A program made the translations under genes and the position numbers. A DNA stretch of 14,208 nucleotides from JAKOQB01 sp036824465 (GTDB taxonomy: Bacteria > Pseudomonadota > Gammaproteobacteria > Burkholderiales > Burkholderiaceae_F), in assembly GCA_036824465.1 (NCBI GenBank), contig DAITAC010000103.1, positions 1 through 14,208 of the forward strand, read 5' to 3'. Under the pieces are notes generated by a model. It was not told where the DNA came from, searched no databases, and saw only the letters and a list, made by a program, of their open reading frames with translations. Of this stretch, positions 1 through 6,284 are shown piece by piece (within the stretch, counting starts at the first letter, position 1; the number at the start of each line of letters is the position of its first letter).

Positions 1-2025
1 CGTCATCCGCTGCTCCTCGCTCGGCATCAGCACGCGCACGCTCGGGAAATAACCCTGGTAAACGACGCCATGCAGTTCGACCTTGTTCTGCACACGCAGG
101 TAGCGGATCAGGTACTCGACGATGTTGTCGGTGATGCGCTGCCCCGGCACCAGCACCGGGATGCCGGGCGGGTAGGGGACGATCTGGTCGGCGCAGATGC
201 GGCCTTTCAGCGCCGCATTGGCCTGGTCGTTGTCGTCGAGCAGCGGGATCAGTTCGCCGCCGCAGTAGTACGCATCGCGCGGCAGGTAAGCAAGTTCCGT
301 GAACGGCGGCAGGTCGGGCGTGCGGTACAGGCGCCGCGGCGCGCGCTTTTCGCGGCCGATGCGCATCAGCGCGTCGTACAGGCGCGAGCACTTGGAGCGC
401 GTGGTGCCGATCGTCAGCAGCAGCGTGATCGTGTTGAAGGTCGATTTTTCGATCGTGATGTTGAAGCGCGTGAAGAGTTCCTGCTGCAGTTCGTCGACCG
501 TCATCCCGCACGACGAGATATCGACGGTGATCTTGGTCGGGTCGAGCCGGATGCCGTCGTCCTTGACCTCATCCGGCAGCAGATCGTCGAGTTCGAGCAC
601 GCGGAATACGCCGGTCGAATTGATCTGCTGCCGCAGTTCGGCGGCCAGCATCAGCGTGCGCTCGAGCAGCTTGTAGCCCTCCATCACCGCCTGCTTGCGA
701 CCGACATCGAGGCTCGCGATCATGCTGTACATCGGGCTCGTCGATGTATGCATGTTGAAGTTCTCGCGGAACAGGTGTTCCTTGAAGGTCGGGTCGTTGA
801 CGTGGATGAACGCCGCCTGCGAGAACGCCGTCAGCGTCTTGTGCGCAGACTGCGTCGCGTAGTCGGCCCCGGATTCAAGCGCCGTCGGCCGCAGGTCCGG
901 GTGAAAGCGCGCGTGCGAGAACCACGCCTCGTCGATCAGCACCTTGATGTTCTTCGCGTGGGCCGCCTCGATGATCGGCTTGAGGTCATAGCGCAGGCCG
1001 TCATACGTGCATGAGGTCAGCACCAGCAACTGCGCATCGGGGTGGTCTGCGATCGCTTTCAGGATCGTCTTCTTGGGCACCGTGCCGAACACGCCGTACT
1101 TGCGGTTGACGCTGGAGTCGAGATAGATGGGGCGTGCGCCCGACAGCACCACACCGTGATGAACGCTCTTGTGGCAGTTGCGATCGAGCAGCATCTTCTC
1201 GCCGGGCGCGATCAGCGTCTGCAGGATCACCTTGTTGGCGGTCGAGGTGCCGTTGGTGGCAAAGAACGTGCGGCGCGCGCCGAACGCCTTGGCCGCCATC
1301 TGCTGCGCTTCGGCGATGACGCCGGTGGGCTCCATCAGCGAGTCGAGCGCCTTGACCGACACCGACAGGTCGGCGTCGAACACGTGTTCGCCCATGAATT
1401 CGTAGAACTCGTTGACCCACGGACTGCCCCGCAGCGAATCACCGCTTGAATGCCCCGGCGTGTGCCAGGCGTCCTTGGCGGCGAGTACGTAGCCGCGCAG
1501 AGCGTCGTAGAACGGCGTGCGCGCGCGTTCGGCGATCTGTGCGTTAAGGATCCGGTACATGCCGCGATGGTCGCGCTCCTCGCGGTAGAAGTAGCCGTCC
1601 ACGGCCTCCGCAAACAGCGCGTCGACGACCTGATCTTCCTTTTCCTTTTCGATCAGGATGTACAGGTCGAGCTCCGGACGCAGCGCCGTGATCTTCTGCA
1701 CCAGCTTCAGCGCGCTGACCTGCAGACTCCGATGCGAATCCTTGCCGTTGCCATTCTTGCCGGTGGCCTTTGCAGAGGTTCTGGCAAATGCGCGCCGCGC
1801 GCCTTCCTGCACCGCATACAGCTTGTCGTCGACGATGACGACCTGAATGTCGCCGTCTTCCTCGATCTGATGCAGCCCTTCCTTGGCGGTCAGCGCGCCG
1901 ATGAAGGTGATGCCGAATGGGTTGTCGAGTGAACGCGCCGCCGCGTTCAATCCCTTGAGCAATTCCTTGAGAATCAGCGGCTCGTCGTTGATGACGAGGA
2001 CTTTGGAGACCGGGCCGGGCGACAT
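1..2025 (-). CDS. Orn/Lys/Arg decarboxylase (PLP-dependent, fold type I), 3' end cut by window edge
   Basis: The gene reads as 675 codons from ATG at 2025 and runs off the left edge without a stop. It belongs to the large basic amino-acid decarboxylases (AdiA/LdcI/SpeC-like), which remove CO2 from arginine, lysine or ornithine with pyridoxal phosphate. Visible order: an N-terminal receiver-like wing domain (about 1-130, with INDEP at 12-16 and VDD at 65-67); HTPGH starting at residue 188; GTSTANK ending at 265; the cofactor-contacting DEAWF at 365-369; and SAHKT with the Schiff-base lysine at K396. Residues about 75-100 form a Gly/Ala/Lys/Ser-rich linker inside the wing that looks like a lineage insertion. 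The missing part is the end of the C-terminal domain. The substrate cannot be decided from sequence; arginine or lysine is most likely. No strong Shine-Dalgarno is visible, so the start could move slightly. The gene is divergent from the DUF3579 gene, so it is transcribed alone here. Confidence 0.93.
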   Translation of the reverse strand, partial: MSPGPVSKVLVINDEPLILKELLKGLNAAARSLDNPFGITFIGALTAKEGLHQIEEDGDIQVVIVDDKLYAVQEGARRAFARTSAKATGKNGNGKDSHRSLQVSALKLVQKITALRPELDLYILIEKEKEDQVVDALFAEAVDGYFYREERDHRGMYRILNAQIAERARTPFYDALRGYVLAAKDAWHTPGHSSGDSLRGSPWVNEFYEFMGEHVFDADLSVSVKALDSLMEPTGVIAEAQQMAAKAFGARRTFFATNGTSTANKVILQTLIAPGEKMLLDRNCHKSVHHGVVLSGARPIYLDSSVNRKYGVFGTVPKKTILKAIADHPDAQLLVLTSCTYDGLRYDLKPIIEAAHAKNIKVLIDEAWFSHARFHPDLRPTALESGADYATQSAHKTLTAFSQAAFIHVNDPTFKEHLFRENFNMHTSTSPMYSMIASLDVGRKQAVMEGYKLLERTLMLAAELRQQINSTGVFRVLELDDLLPDEVKDDGIRLDPTKITVDISSCGMTVDELQQELFTRFNITIEKSTFNTITLLLTIGTTRSKCSRLYDALMRIGREKRAPRRLYRTPDLPPFTELAYLPRDAYYCGGELIPLLDDNDQANAALKGRICADQIVPYPPGIPVLVPGQRITDNIVEYLIRYLRVQNKVELHGVVYQGYFPSVRVLMPSEEQRMT

Positions 2026-2065
2026 GCCAATGAGGGGCGAAAGATTCCGAGGGTGGAACGCTCGC

Positions 2066-2094
2066 TTTATGCGCGAAATGACCCTTGAACGCAA
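2066..2094 (-). promoter_or_regulatory. candidate sigma70 promoter of the decarboxylase gene
   Basis: On the minus strand a TTGCGT hexamer (2089-2094) is followed after exactly 17 bp by CATAAA (2066-2071). Both are partial matches to the -35 and -10 consensus. Transcription would start about 40 nt before the ATG at 2025. This is pattern matching only. Confidence 0.38.
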
Positions 2095-2198
2095 GCCGAA
2101 TCAGGCGTTTCGGATGGTGAGCGTCGGATTACCCTGACACAGGCGCTGCTGGTGCGAGGCTTCGGCTTCCGAGGAACGGGAATGCACGTCACCGAAGA

Positions 2199-2204
2199 TA
2201 CAAT
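2199..2204 (+). promoter_or_regulatory. candidate -10 element for the DUF3579 gene
   Basis: TACAAT matches the -10 consensus in five of six positions and lies about 60 bp before the ATG at 2264. No convincing -35 is found 16-18 bp upstream, so the promoter would be weak or activator-dependent. The rest of the 238-bp divergent spacer (2026-2263) shows nothing else recognisable. Confidence 0.27.
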
Positions 2205-2263
2205 CCGCGCGGCGTGTCGATCGGCGTGCTTGAACTGACTACGGTGCCACCGCTCCCGCGCTC

Positions 2264-2647
2264 ATGTCTGATGTCGCTGCGCTTCCGCGTCTGGAATTCA
2301 CCGATTTGACTGCCCCGTCGAACCCCAAGGCGACCGCGCCACGTGAATTCTTCATTCACGGTGTGACGGTGCATGGCAGGACGTTTCGTCCGAGCGACTG
2401 GGCCGAGCGTCTGTGTGGGGTGATGTCGTGCTACCGGCCGGGCGGCATCGGCGCCGGCCGCGACGCGTTCATCGGCTATTCACCGTACGTCAGGCCAACC
2501 ACAATTGGTGGCGTCAAATGTGTGATCGTTGATGAGCGCCTGCGCGGCATCGAGCGCATGGCATTCGATTTCGTGATGAACTTTGCCAAGGACAACGAGC
2601 TGCCGGTCTTTGAGGGCTGTTCGCTGCCCGCTCCCGACGGGAAATAG
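2264..2647 (+). CDS. DUF3579 family protein
   Basis: A 127-residue protein of a small soluble family found mainly in Betaproteobacteria whose molecular function is unknown. It has no signal peptide or membrane segment. The core starts with FFIHGVTVHG (about 29-38), then RPSDWAERLCGVMS, a YSPYVRP segment and a C-terminal part with CVIVDERL and a helix leading to FVMNFAKDNELPVF. The pattern of basic and aromatic residues before the helix is typical of the family. ATG 2264 is the first start after an in-frame TGA about 33 bp upstream; no strong ribosome binding site is visible. In Burkholderiaceae this gene commonly sits beside rpsT and murJ, as here; the usual neighbour argF is replaced on this side by a decarboxylase. 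Recognition rests on sequence pattern and synteny, not on any known activity. Confidence 0.85.
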   Translation: MSDVAALPRLEFTDLTAPSNPKATAPREFFIHGVTVHGRTFRPSDWAERLCGVMSCYRPGGIGAGRDAFIGYSPYVRPTTIGGVKCVIVDERLRGIERMAFDFVMNFAKDNELPVFEGCSLPAPDGK

Positions 2648-2655
2648 TGGGCGGA

Positions 2656-2703
2656 AAAAGCGAAGGGCGCGTCCCGCCCCACGGGAACGCGCCCTTCGCT
2701 TTT
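2656..2703. terminator. bidirectional intrinsic terminator between DUF3579 gene and rpsT
   Basis: A near-perfect inverted repeat pairs 2656-2676 with 2682-2703 around a five-base loop (2677-2681). There is one extra A in the right arm. The left arm opens with AAAA and the right arm closes with TTTT, giving a U-tract on either strand. It lies between two convergent genes, 8 bp after the plus-strand stop and 12 bp after the minus-strand stop, so it can serve both. Confidence 0.85.
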
Positions 2704-2715
2704 ACCTGGTTGCGA

Positions 2716-2979
2716 TCAGCCCATCGCTTTCAGCGCAACGGCCAGTCGGCTCTTGTTGCGCGCCGCCGTGTTCTTGTGGACGATCTTCTTGTCCGCAATC
2801 GCGTCGATCACGCTGGTGGCTTTCTGAAACACCTCCATCGCCGCCTTCTTGTCGCCGGCTGCAATCGCCTTGCGGACCGACTTGACGGCGGTGCGCACGC
2901 GCGAACGCTGCGCCACGTTCTGCGCATTGCGCGCCGTGTTTTGCCGTGCACGTTTGCGCGCTTGCTTGGTATTGGCCAT
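2716..2979 (-). CDS. rpsT: 30S ribosomal protein S20
   Basis: An 87-residue, strongly basic protein with the S20 signature: it opens MANTKQARKRARQ, continues with an Arg/Asn/Ala-rich helix, contains VIDAIADKKIVHKNTAARNK and ends in SRLAVALKAMG. S20 binds 16S rRNA early in 30S assembly through a three-helix bundle. The length equals the family norm, so the gene is complete. ATG 2979 is preceded by AGGA about 6-8 nt upstream. It is monocistronic, transcribed away from murJ and ended by the shared hairpin. In E. coli S20 represses its own translation; nothing here shows whether that applies. Confidence 0.99.
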   Translation of the reverse strand: MANTKQARKRARQNTARNAQNVAQRSRVRTAVKSVRKAIAAGDKKAAMEVFQKATSVIDAIADKKIVHKNTAARNKSRLAVALKAMG

Positions 2980-3058
2980 GTTGATTCCTGAAATCGTGGC
3001 GGCGTCAGCGAGACGACCAAAGGTTTCTGATCGAAAGCGGGCGCCCGAAAAGCCCTAG

Positions 3059-3087
3059 ACTATATCAGAGCGGTCCTTCACGAACAA
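3059..3087 (-). promoter_or_regulatory. candidate rpsT promoter
   Basis: On the minus strand TTGTTC (3082-3087) and TATAGT (3059-3064) are separated by 17 bp. The -10 matches consensus in five of six positions. The start point would be near 3052, giving an rpsT leader of about 70 nt. The same AT-rich patch read on the plus strand gives TATATC (3061-3066), a possible -10 for murJ, so the two divergent promoters may overlap. Confidence 0.55.
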
Positions 3088-3125
3088 AGCCCGAACCCCT
3101 GGCCCGCTGCTGGACCCGTGCCTCC

Positions 3126-4673
3126 TTGAACCTCCTCCGCGCTGCCGCCACGATTTCGGGCCTGACGATGCTGTCGCGCATCACGGGCCTGGTGCGCGAT
3201 CTGCTCATTTCCCGCATCTTCGGCGCGTCCGCCGAAACCGATGCGTTCAACGTCGCTTTCCGCCTTCCCAACCTGCTGCGCCGTTTGTTCGCCGAGGGCG
3301 CGTTTCAGCAGGCATTTGTGCCGATGCTGGCGGACGTGCGCAGGCAGCAGGGTGACGATGGCATGCGCACGCTGGTCGACCGCGTTGCATCGGCGCTGTT
3401 CTGGACCCTCTTTGCTGTCTCGGTGATCGGTGTGGCGCTGGCACCGGCGCTGGTGTGGATGATCGCGTCGGGCCTGGCAAAGAACCCTGCGGCATTTGAT
3501 CTGGCCACGGTGATGACGCGCTGGATGTTCCCGTACATCCTGTTCATGTCGCTGGTCGCGCTGGCAGCGGGCGTGCTCAACACGTTTCAGCGCTTTGCCA
3601 TTCCCGCCGTTACGCCCGTGCTTCTGAATCTGTCGTTCATCGTGTGTTCGCTCGCGCTCGCCCCGCAACTTTCGCAGCCGATCATGGCGCTCGCATTCGC
3701 GGTCGTGATCGGCGGTGTGCTGCAGCTTGCCCTGCAGGCGATCGTATTGCACAGACTGGGCATCCTGCCGCGCATCGGCAATGTGCGCGTGGCATTTGCC
3801 GATGCCGGCGTGCGGCGGATTCTCAGGCTGATGCTGCCGGCGATGTTTGCGGTGTCAGTCGCGCAGTTGTCGATCATCATCAACACCAATATCGCCTCGC
3901 ATCTGGCAACGGGCAGCGTGACGTGGCTTGCGTTTGCCGATCGGCTGATGGAATTTCCGACGGCGTTGCTGGGTGTGGCGCTTGGCACCGTGCTGCTGCC
4001 GGCGCTTTCGAAGGCCGGCGCCGAGGGGCGCGCCGACGACTACAGCCGCCTGCTCGACTGGGGCCTGCGGCTGACCTGTCTGATCGCGTTGCCTGCTGCG
4101 CTGGGGCTTGGACTGCTGGCGGAAGGTCTGGTCGCGGTGTTGTTCCAGGGCGGGAAGTTCAGCGCGCATGATGTGTCGCAGACCGCGCTGGCGCTGATTG
4201 GCTATGCGGTCGGCCTGCTGGGACTCATTGCGGTGAAGATCCTGGCCCCGGGCTTTTACGCGCAGCAGAATGTGAAAACGCCGGTGAAGATCGCCGTGAT
4301 CTCCCTGCTGGTCACGCAGGCGGCGAACGTCGTTCTGGTGCCGACGCTTGCGCACGCCGGACTCGCGCTGTCGGTCGGTATTGGCGCGCTCGTGAACGCC
4401 GCGCTGTTGTTCGCCGGGCTGCGCCGTCGCAGGGTGTACCTGCCGCAGCCGGGCTGGCTCGTATTCACGATCAAGCTTGCGGCGGCCCTTGCCGCATTGG
4501 CCGTGCTGCTGTGGTTCGCCGCGCACCGCATCGACTGGGTTGGACCGCACCATGCCTGGGCGGTGCGCGCGCTGTGGCTGGGCGGTGTGATCGCGGTCGC
4601 GATGGCCGTTTATTTTGGCGTACTGTGGCTGCTCGGATTCCGGCTGCGGGACTTTTCGCAGCGTTCGCAATGA
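3126..4673 (+). CDS. murJ: lipid II flippase MurJ
   Basis: A 515-residue polytopic inner-membrane protein of the MOP superfamily (formerly MviN). It moves lipid II across the membrane for peptidoglycan synthesis. The TTG at 3126 is chosen because the translated start (MNLLRAAAT) aligns residue for residue with E. coli MurJ; with it the functionally important R18, R24, D39 and R52 fall at the same numbers. Further family segments are LLRRLFAEGAFQQAFVP, ADRLMEFP with an arginine at about 273, GVALGTVLLPALSKA, KVLAPGFYAQQ, KTPVKIA and PQPGW. Around 14 hydrophobic helices are spread along the chain. Length is close to the 511 residues of E. coli MurJ. The last codon overlaps the next gene's start by ATGA, implying translational coupling. 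No strong Shine-Dalgarno precedes the TTG, which suggests modest expression. Confidence 0.97.
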   Translation: MNLLRAAATISGLTMLSRITGLVRDLLISRIFGASAETDAFNVAFRLPNLLRRLFAEGAFQQAFVPMLADVRRQQGDDGMRTLVDRVASALFWTLFAVSVIGVALAPALVWMIASGLAKNPAAFDLATVMTRWMFPYILFMSLVALAAGVLNTFQRFAIPAVTPVLLNLSFIVCSLALAPQLSQPIMALAFAVVIGGVLQLALQAIVLHRLGILPRIGNVRVAFADAGVRRILRLMLPAMFAVSVAQLSIIINTNIASHLATGSVTWLAFADRLMEFPTALLGVALGTVLLPALSKAGAEGRADDYSRLLDWGLRLTCLIALPAALGLGLLAEGLVAVLFQGGKFSAHDVSQTALALIGYAVGLLGLIAVKILAPGFYAQQNVKTPVKIAVISLLVTQAANVVLVPTLAHAGLALSVGIGALVNAALLFAGLRRRRVYLPQPGWLVFTIKLAAALAALAVLLWFAAHRIDWVGPHHAWAVRALWLGGVIAVAMAVYFGVLWLLGFRLRDFSQRSQ

Positions 4674-5320
4674 CGCCGTTCGAGACTTTTGCCGGGCTGG
4701 TCGATGCGCAGCGGGGCGAATCGCTGCCGCTGCTGAGAAGCGTGGCGCACCTCGCGCAGTACGCCGATGCGGCATTCAATCCCGACGCGACCGTCGCCCT
4801 TGTGCAGCAATGGAGCGCGCAACTGCGTGATCGCATCGCGCCGGATACGTCGACGCTGAACCGCCTGCGACTGCTGAATCATTTCTTNNNNNNNNNNNNN
4901 NNNNNNNNNNNNNNNNNNNNNNNNNNNNNNNNNNNNNNNNNNNNNNNNNNNNNNNNNNNNNNNNNNNNNNNNNNNNNNNNNNNNNNNCGCGGCCGCGCCG
5001 AGTACCCGCTCGAGCTGTACCTGCGTGCCGCGAGCGATCGAGCGATCCTCGCCCGCTGGCTGAGGAATCTGAAGGCGGCTCACGCCGGCAAGGAGGATTG
5101 GCCCGCGTTGCTCGAGGTGATCAATCGCCTGATCCTGCTGCTGCCCGATGACGCAACGGAACGCCGCGATCGCGCTCTGGTATTCGAACGGCTGGAGTGT
5201 CCGCGTGGAGCGGCGGACGATCTGATCGCGTACCTGTCGATGACGCCCGATCCGCCCGACGCCGGGGAGATGCGCCATCGGCTGGCGCAGATTCAGCGCG
5301 CCGCACGGCAGCTCAACTAA
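4670..5320 (+). CDS. SirB1-family protein (transglutaminase-like core plus TPR-like tail), interrupted by assembly gap
   Basis: ATG 4670 overlaps the murJ stop (4671-4673), the usual coupling in this pair. The visible N-terminal part (72 codons) ends in LNRLRLLNHFF, the point where SirB1 proteins enter their transglutaminase-like core. After the Ns the frame resumes at the family's C-terminal part: YLRAASDRAILARWLRNLKA, then a TPR-like helical tail with ERRDRALVFERLECP and DDLIAYLSMTPDPPD, ending QLN and TAA. The core itself, with any catalytic Cys/His, is hidden by the Ns. Family members usually have roughly 90-110 residues between these two anchors, but 100 Ns code for only 33, so the true gene should be longer. 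The reading frame happens to continue across the gap as drawn. Function in Burkholderiales is not established. A diverged copy of its tail occurs at 6054-6143. Confidence 0.87.
   Translation: MTPFETFAGLVDAQRGESLPLLRSVAHLAQYADAAFNPDATVALVQQWSAQLRDRIAPDTSTLNRLRLLNHFXXXXXXXXXXXXXXXXXXXXXXXXXXXXXXXXXXRGRAEYPLELYLRAASDRAILARWLRNLKAAHAGKEDWPALLEVINRLILLLPDDATERRDRALVFERLECPRGAADDLIAYLSMTPDPPDAGEMRHRLAQIQRAARQLN
4888..4987. other. assembly gap of 100 Ns
   Basis: Exactly 100 consecutive Ns, a common placeholder for a gap of unknown size. It falls inside the conserved core of the SirB1-like gene. The protein anchors on both sides suggest that the real distance is nearer 270-330 bp. Confidence 0.97.
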
Positions 5321-5333
5321 AACCGCGCCTTCC

Positions 5334-5359
5334 CTCACGCGCCTGCCTGCGCGCGTGAG
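5334..5359 (+). terminator. hairpin after the murJ-SirB1-like operon
   Basis: A perfect 9-bp stem (CTCACGCGC at 5334-5342 with GCGCGTGAG at 5351-5359) around an 8-base loop, 13 bp after the SirB1-like stop. No T-tract follows, so it may be a weak terminator or only a structured 3' end. Confidence 0.35.
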
Positions 5360-5390
5360 TAGCCGATTCACCGGACCGCGTTGCGCATCC

Positions 5391-5423
5391 GTGGGTCATC
5401 TGTGGGGCCTGGATTCCTACAGT
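5391..5423 (+). promoter_or_regulatory. SARP-like direct repeats and -10 upstream of membrane protein 1
   Basis: Two GTGGG direct repeats (5391-5395 and 5402-5406) have an 11-bp start-to-start spacing, one helical turn. The second repeat lies about 10 bp before TACAGT (5418-5423), a fair -10. The hexamer 17 bp upstream of it is a poor -35. This matches the known layout of SARP-activated promoters, where heptameric repeats about 11 bp apart sit just upstream of -10. The same arrangement is kept in front of the paralogue. The leader would be about 36 nt. Confidence 0.5.
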
Positions 5424-5465
5424 GATTTCCGCCGACACCCGTTGGCATCACCCACGGAGGAAATC

Positions 5466-5900
5466 ATGTTCAAGTCCTATTCGTATGAGCAGTTCGAGAA
5501 GTCAGGCAAGGGCAAGTCGCCTTTCGACGCCGTCTTTGCGGCCGTTCTGGTCGCCGCCTGGACCGGCTTGATCGTCATTCTCCTGCAGGGTCCGGGCACA
5601 GCTATCGCGCAGGAGGCGACTGCCAGCGAACCGACGCCTGAACAGTCGGCACCGGGCGCGGTCGAGGATCTCGCCGCCCGTCAGCCGGTCAATCTCGAAC
5701 AGGCCTTCTGGCTCTGCGACTACGCTGCGACCAGAATGGCGATCGACACATACGCGGCGGCCGGCTGCAGTGAGATCACCGAGGATCTCAAGAAGTCGAT
5801 GTTCAATGGCGACTTCGACGCGATGCTGACCTGGTGGCAGGAAAACAAAGCCGCCGAGCACGCCGCGATCGATACCGCGGATCCGCTTTCCACACCTTGA
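5466..5900 (+). CDS. membrane-anchored protein of unknown function, paralogue 1
   Basis: A 144-residue protein that I do not recognise. ATG 5466 is chosen over an ATG at 5355 because GGAGG stands 5 nt before it and because the paralogue at 6285 starts with the same MFKS. Residues 1-19 are polar with several lysines. Residues about 21-40 form one hydrophobic helix (FAAVLVAAWTGLIVILL), most simply an N-in, C-out anchor; cleavage after AIA at 48 is possible. Then come a Pro/Glu/Ser/Thr-rich linker (about 49-62) and PGAVEDL (63-69). The C-terminal part (76-132) is helical, with two cysteines (C84, C101) that could form a disulfide in the periplasm, and aromatic residues in MLTWWQENK. The N-terminal half is shared with the paralogue; this C-terminal domain is not. 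The gene is followed by its own terminator and is probably controlled by the repeats at 5391-5406. Confidence 0.82.
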   Translation: MFKSYSYEQFEKSGKGKSPFDAVFAAVLVAAWTGLIVILLQGPGTAIAQEATASEPTPEQSAPGAVEDLAARQPVNLEQAFWLCDYAATRMAIDTYAAAGCSEITEDLKKSMFNGDFDAMLTWWQENKAAEHAAIDTADPLSTP

Positions 5901-5942
5901 ACCAAACGACGGCTCGCGACGTCAGCGCGCGAGCAGCGCGAA

Positions 5943-5981
5943 CGGGCGGCATGTCACGCATGCCGCCCGCACCGCGTTTTT
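5943..5981 (+). terminator. intrinsic terminator after membrane protein 1
   Basis: A perfect 11-bp stem (5943-5953 with 5959-5969) around a five-base loop, 43 bp after the stop at 5900. A T5 run follows at 5977-5981, seven bases after the stem, slightly further than ideal. It separates unit 1 from unit 2. Confidence 0.62.
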
Positions 5982-6053
5982 GCCAGGCCGGCCGCGATCG
6001 GCGGATCAGCCGCGAAGCCCGAAAGGGCAGGCGCCTGTGCTGACCAAGTCACG

Positions 6054-6143
6054 CATCTGTCGCTGACTCCCGATCCGCGCGACCCAACCGAAATCCGGAA
6101 CCGACTGGCACAGGTCCAGCGCTTCGCGCAATGTCTGAACTGA
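6054..6143 (+). pseudogene. orphan C-terminal remnant of a SirB1-like gene
   Basis: Thirty codons reading HLSLTPDPRDPTEIRNRLAQ and on to a TGA at 6141-6143 align with the last 30 codons of the SirB1-like gene (5231-5320). By my count 18 of 29 residues are identical and there is no gap. Upstream the likeness continues weakly to about 5993, where RDR followed by a Glu matches RDRALVFE, but the reading frame is broken by a net 5-bp loss. There is no start codon or body, so it cannot be a functional gene. It is the trace left when the SirB1 tail was copied together with the downstream membrane-protein gene. Confidence 0.8.
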
Positions 6144-6209
6144 CACCAGACTGTTCGCGCGCGTTTGCCGTGCCTGATGCTTCGATCAGCCCAGCGTCGA
6201 TGTCGATCT

Positions 6210-6242
6210 GTGGGCAATCTGTGGGCGACGCCTTCCTACCGT
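6210..6242 (+). promoter_or_regulatory. SARP-like direct repeats and -10 upstream of membrane protein 2
   Basis: GTGGG at 6210-6214 and 6221-6225 (11 bp apart) and TACCGT at 6237-6242 occupy the same columns as the elements before paralogue 1. Eight consecutive bases around the second repeat (TCTGTGGG) and the stretch TTCCTAC are identical in both copies, while the bases between differ. The -10 here is poorer, and there is no -35, which fits dependence on an activator. Confidence 0.5.
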
Positions 6243-6284
6243 GAGATCTGCCGACGCGTGTCGGTATCAACCACGGAGGACATC

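Larger units (their letters stand above)
5231..5690 (+). repeat. tandem duplication, unit 1
   Basis: The unit spans the last 30 codons of the SirB1-like gene, the spacer with its promoter region, and the first 75 codons of the membrane-protein gene at 5466. The matching unit 2 is 6054-6512. Offset between the copies is 823 bp at the SirB1 stop and 819 bp at the membrane-protein start. A 90-bp block ending in each ATG (5379-5468 and 6198-6287) aligns with no gaps at 66 of 90 identical bases by my count. Confidence 0.82.

Noticed and set aside
70..1932. Several plus-strand open frames (for example 70-1014 and 1450-1932)
   Set aside because: They lie antisense to the decarboxylase, whose motifs (HTPGH, DEAWF, SAHKT) are unambiguous. 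The plus-strand products look like GC-codon noise.
4511..4669. Extending the SirB1-like gene upstream to ATG 4511
   Set aside because: This would overlap murJ by 163 bp. The ATGA overlap at 4670 and the family's N-terminal length favour the downstream start.
3078..4775. Minus-strand open frames opposite murJ (3078-3752, 3855-4775)
   Set aside because: Antisense shadows of murJ with Arg/Gln/His-rich translations and no recognisable domains.
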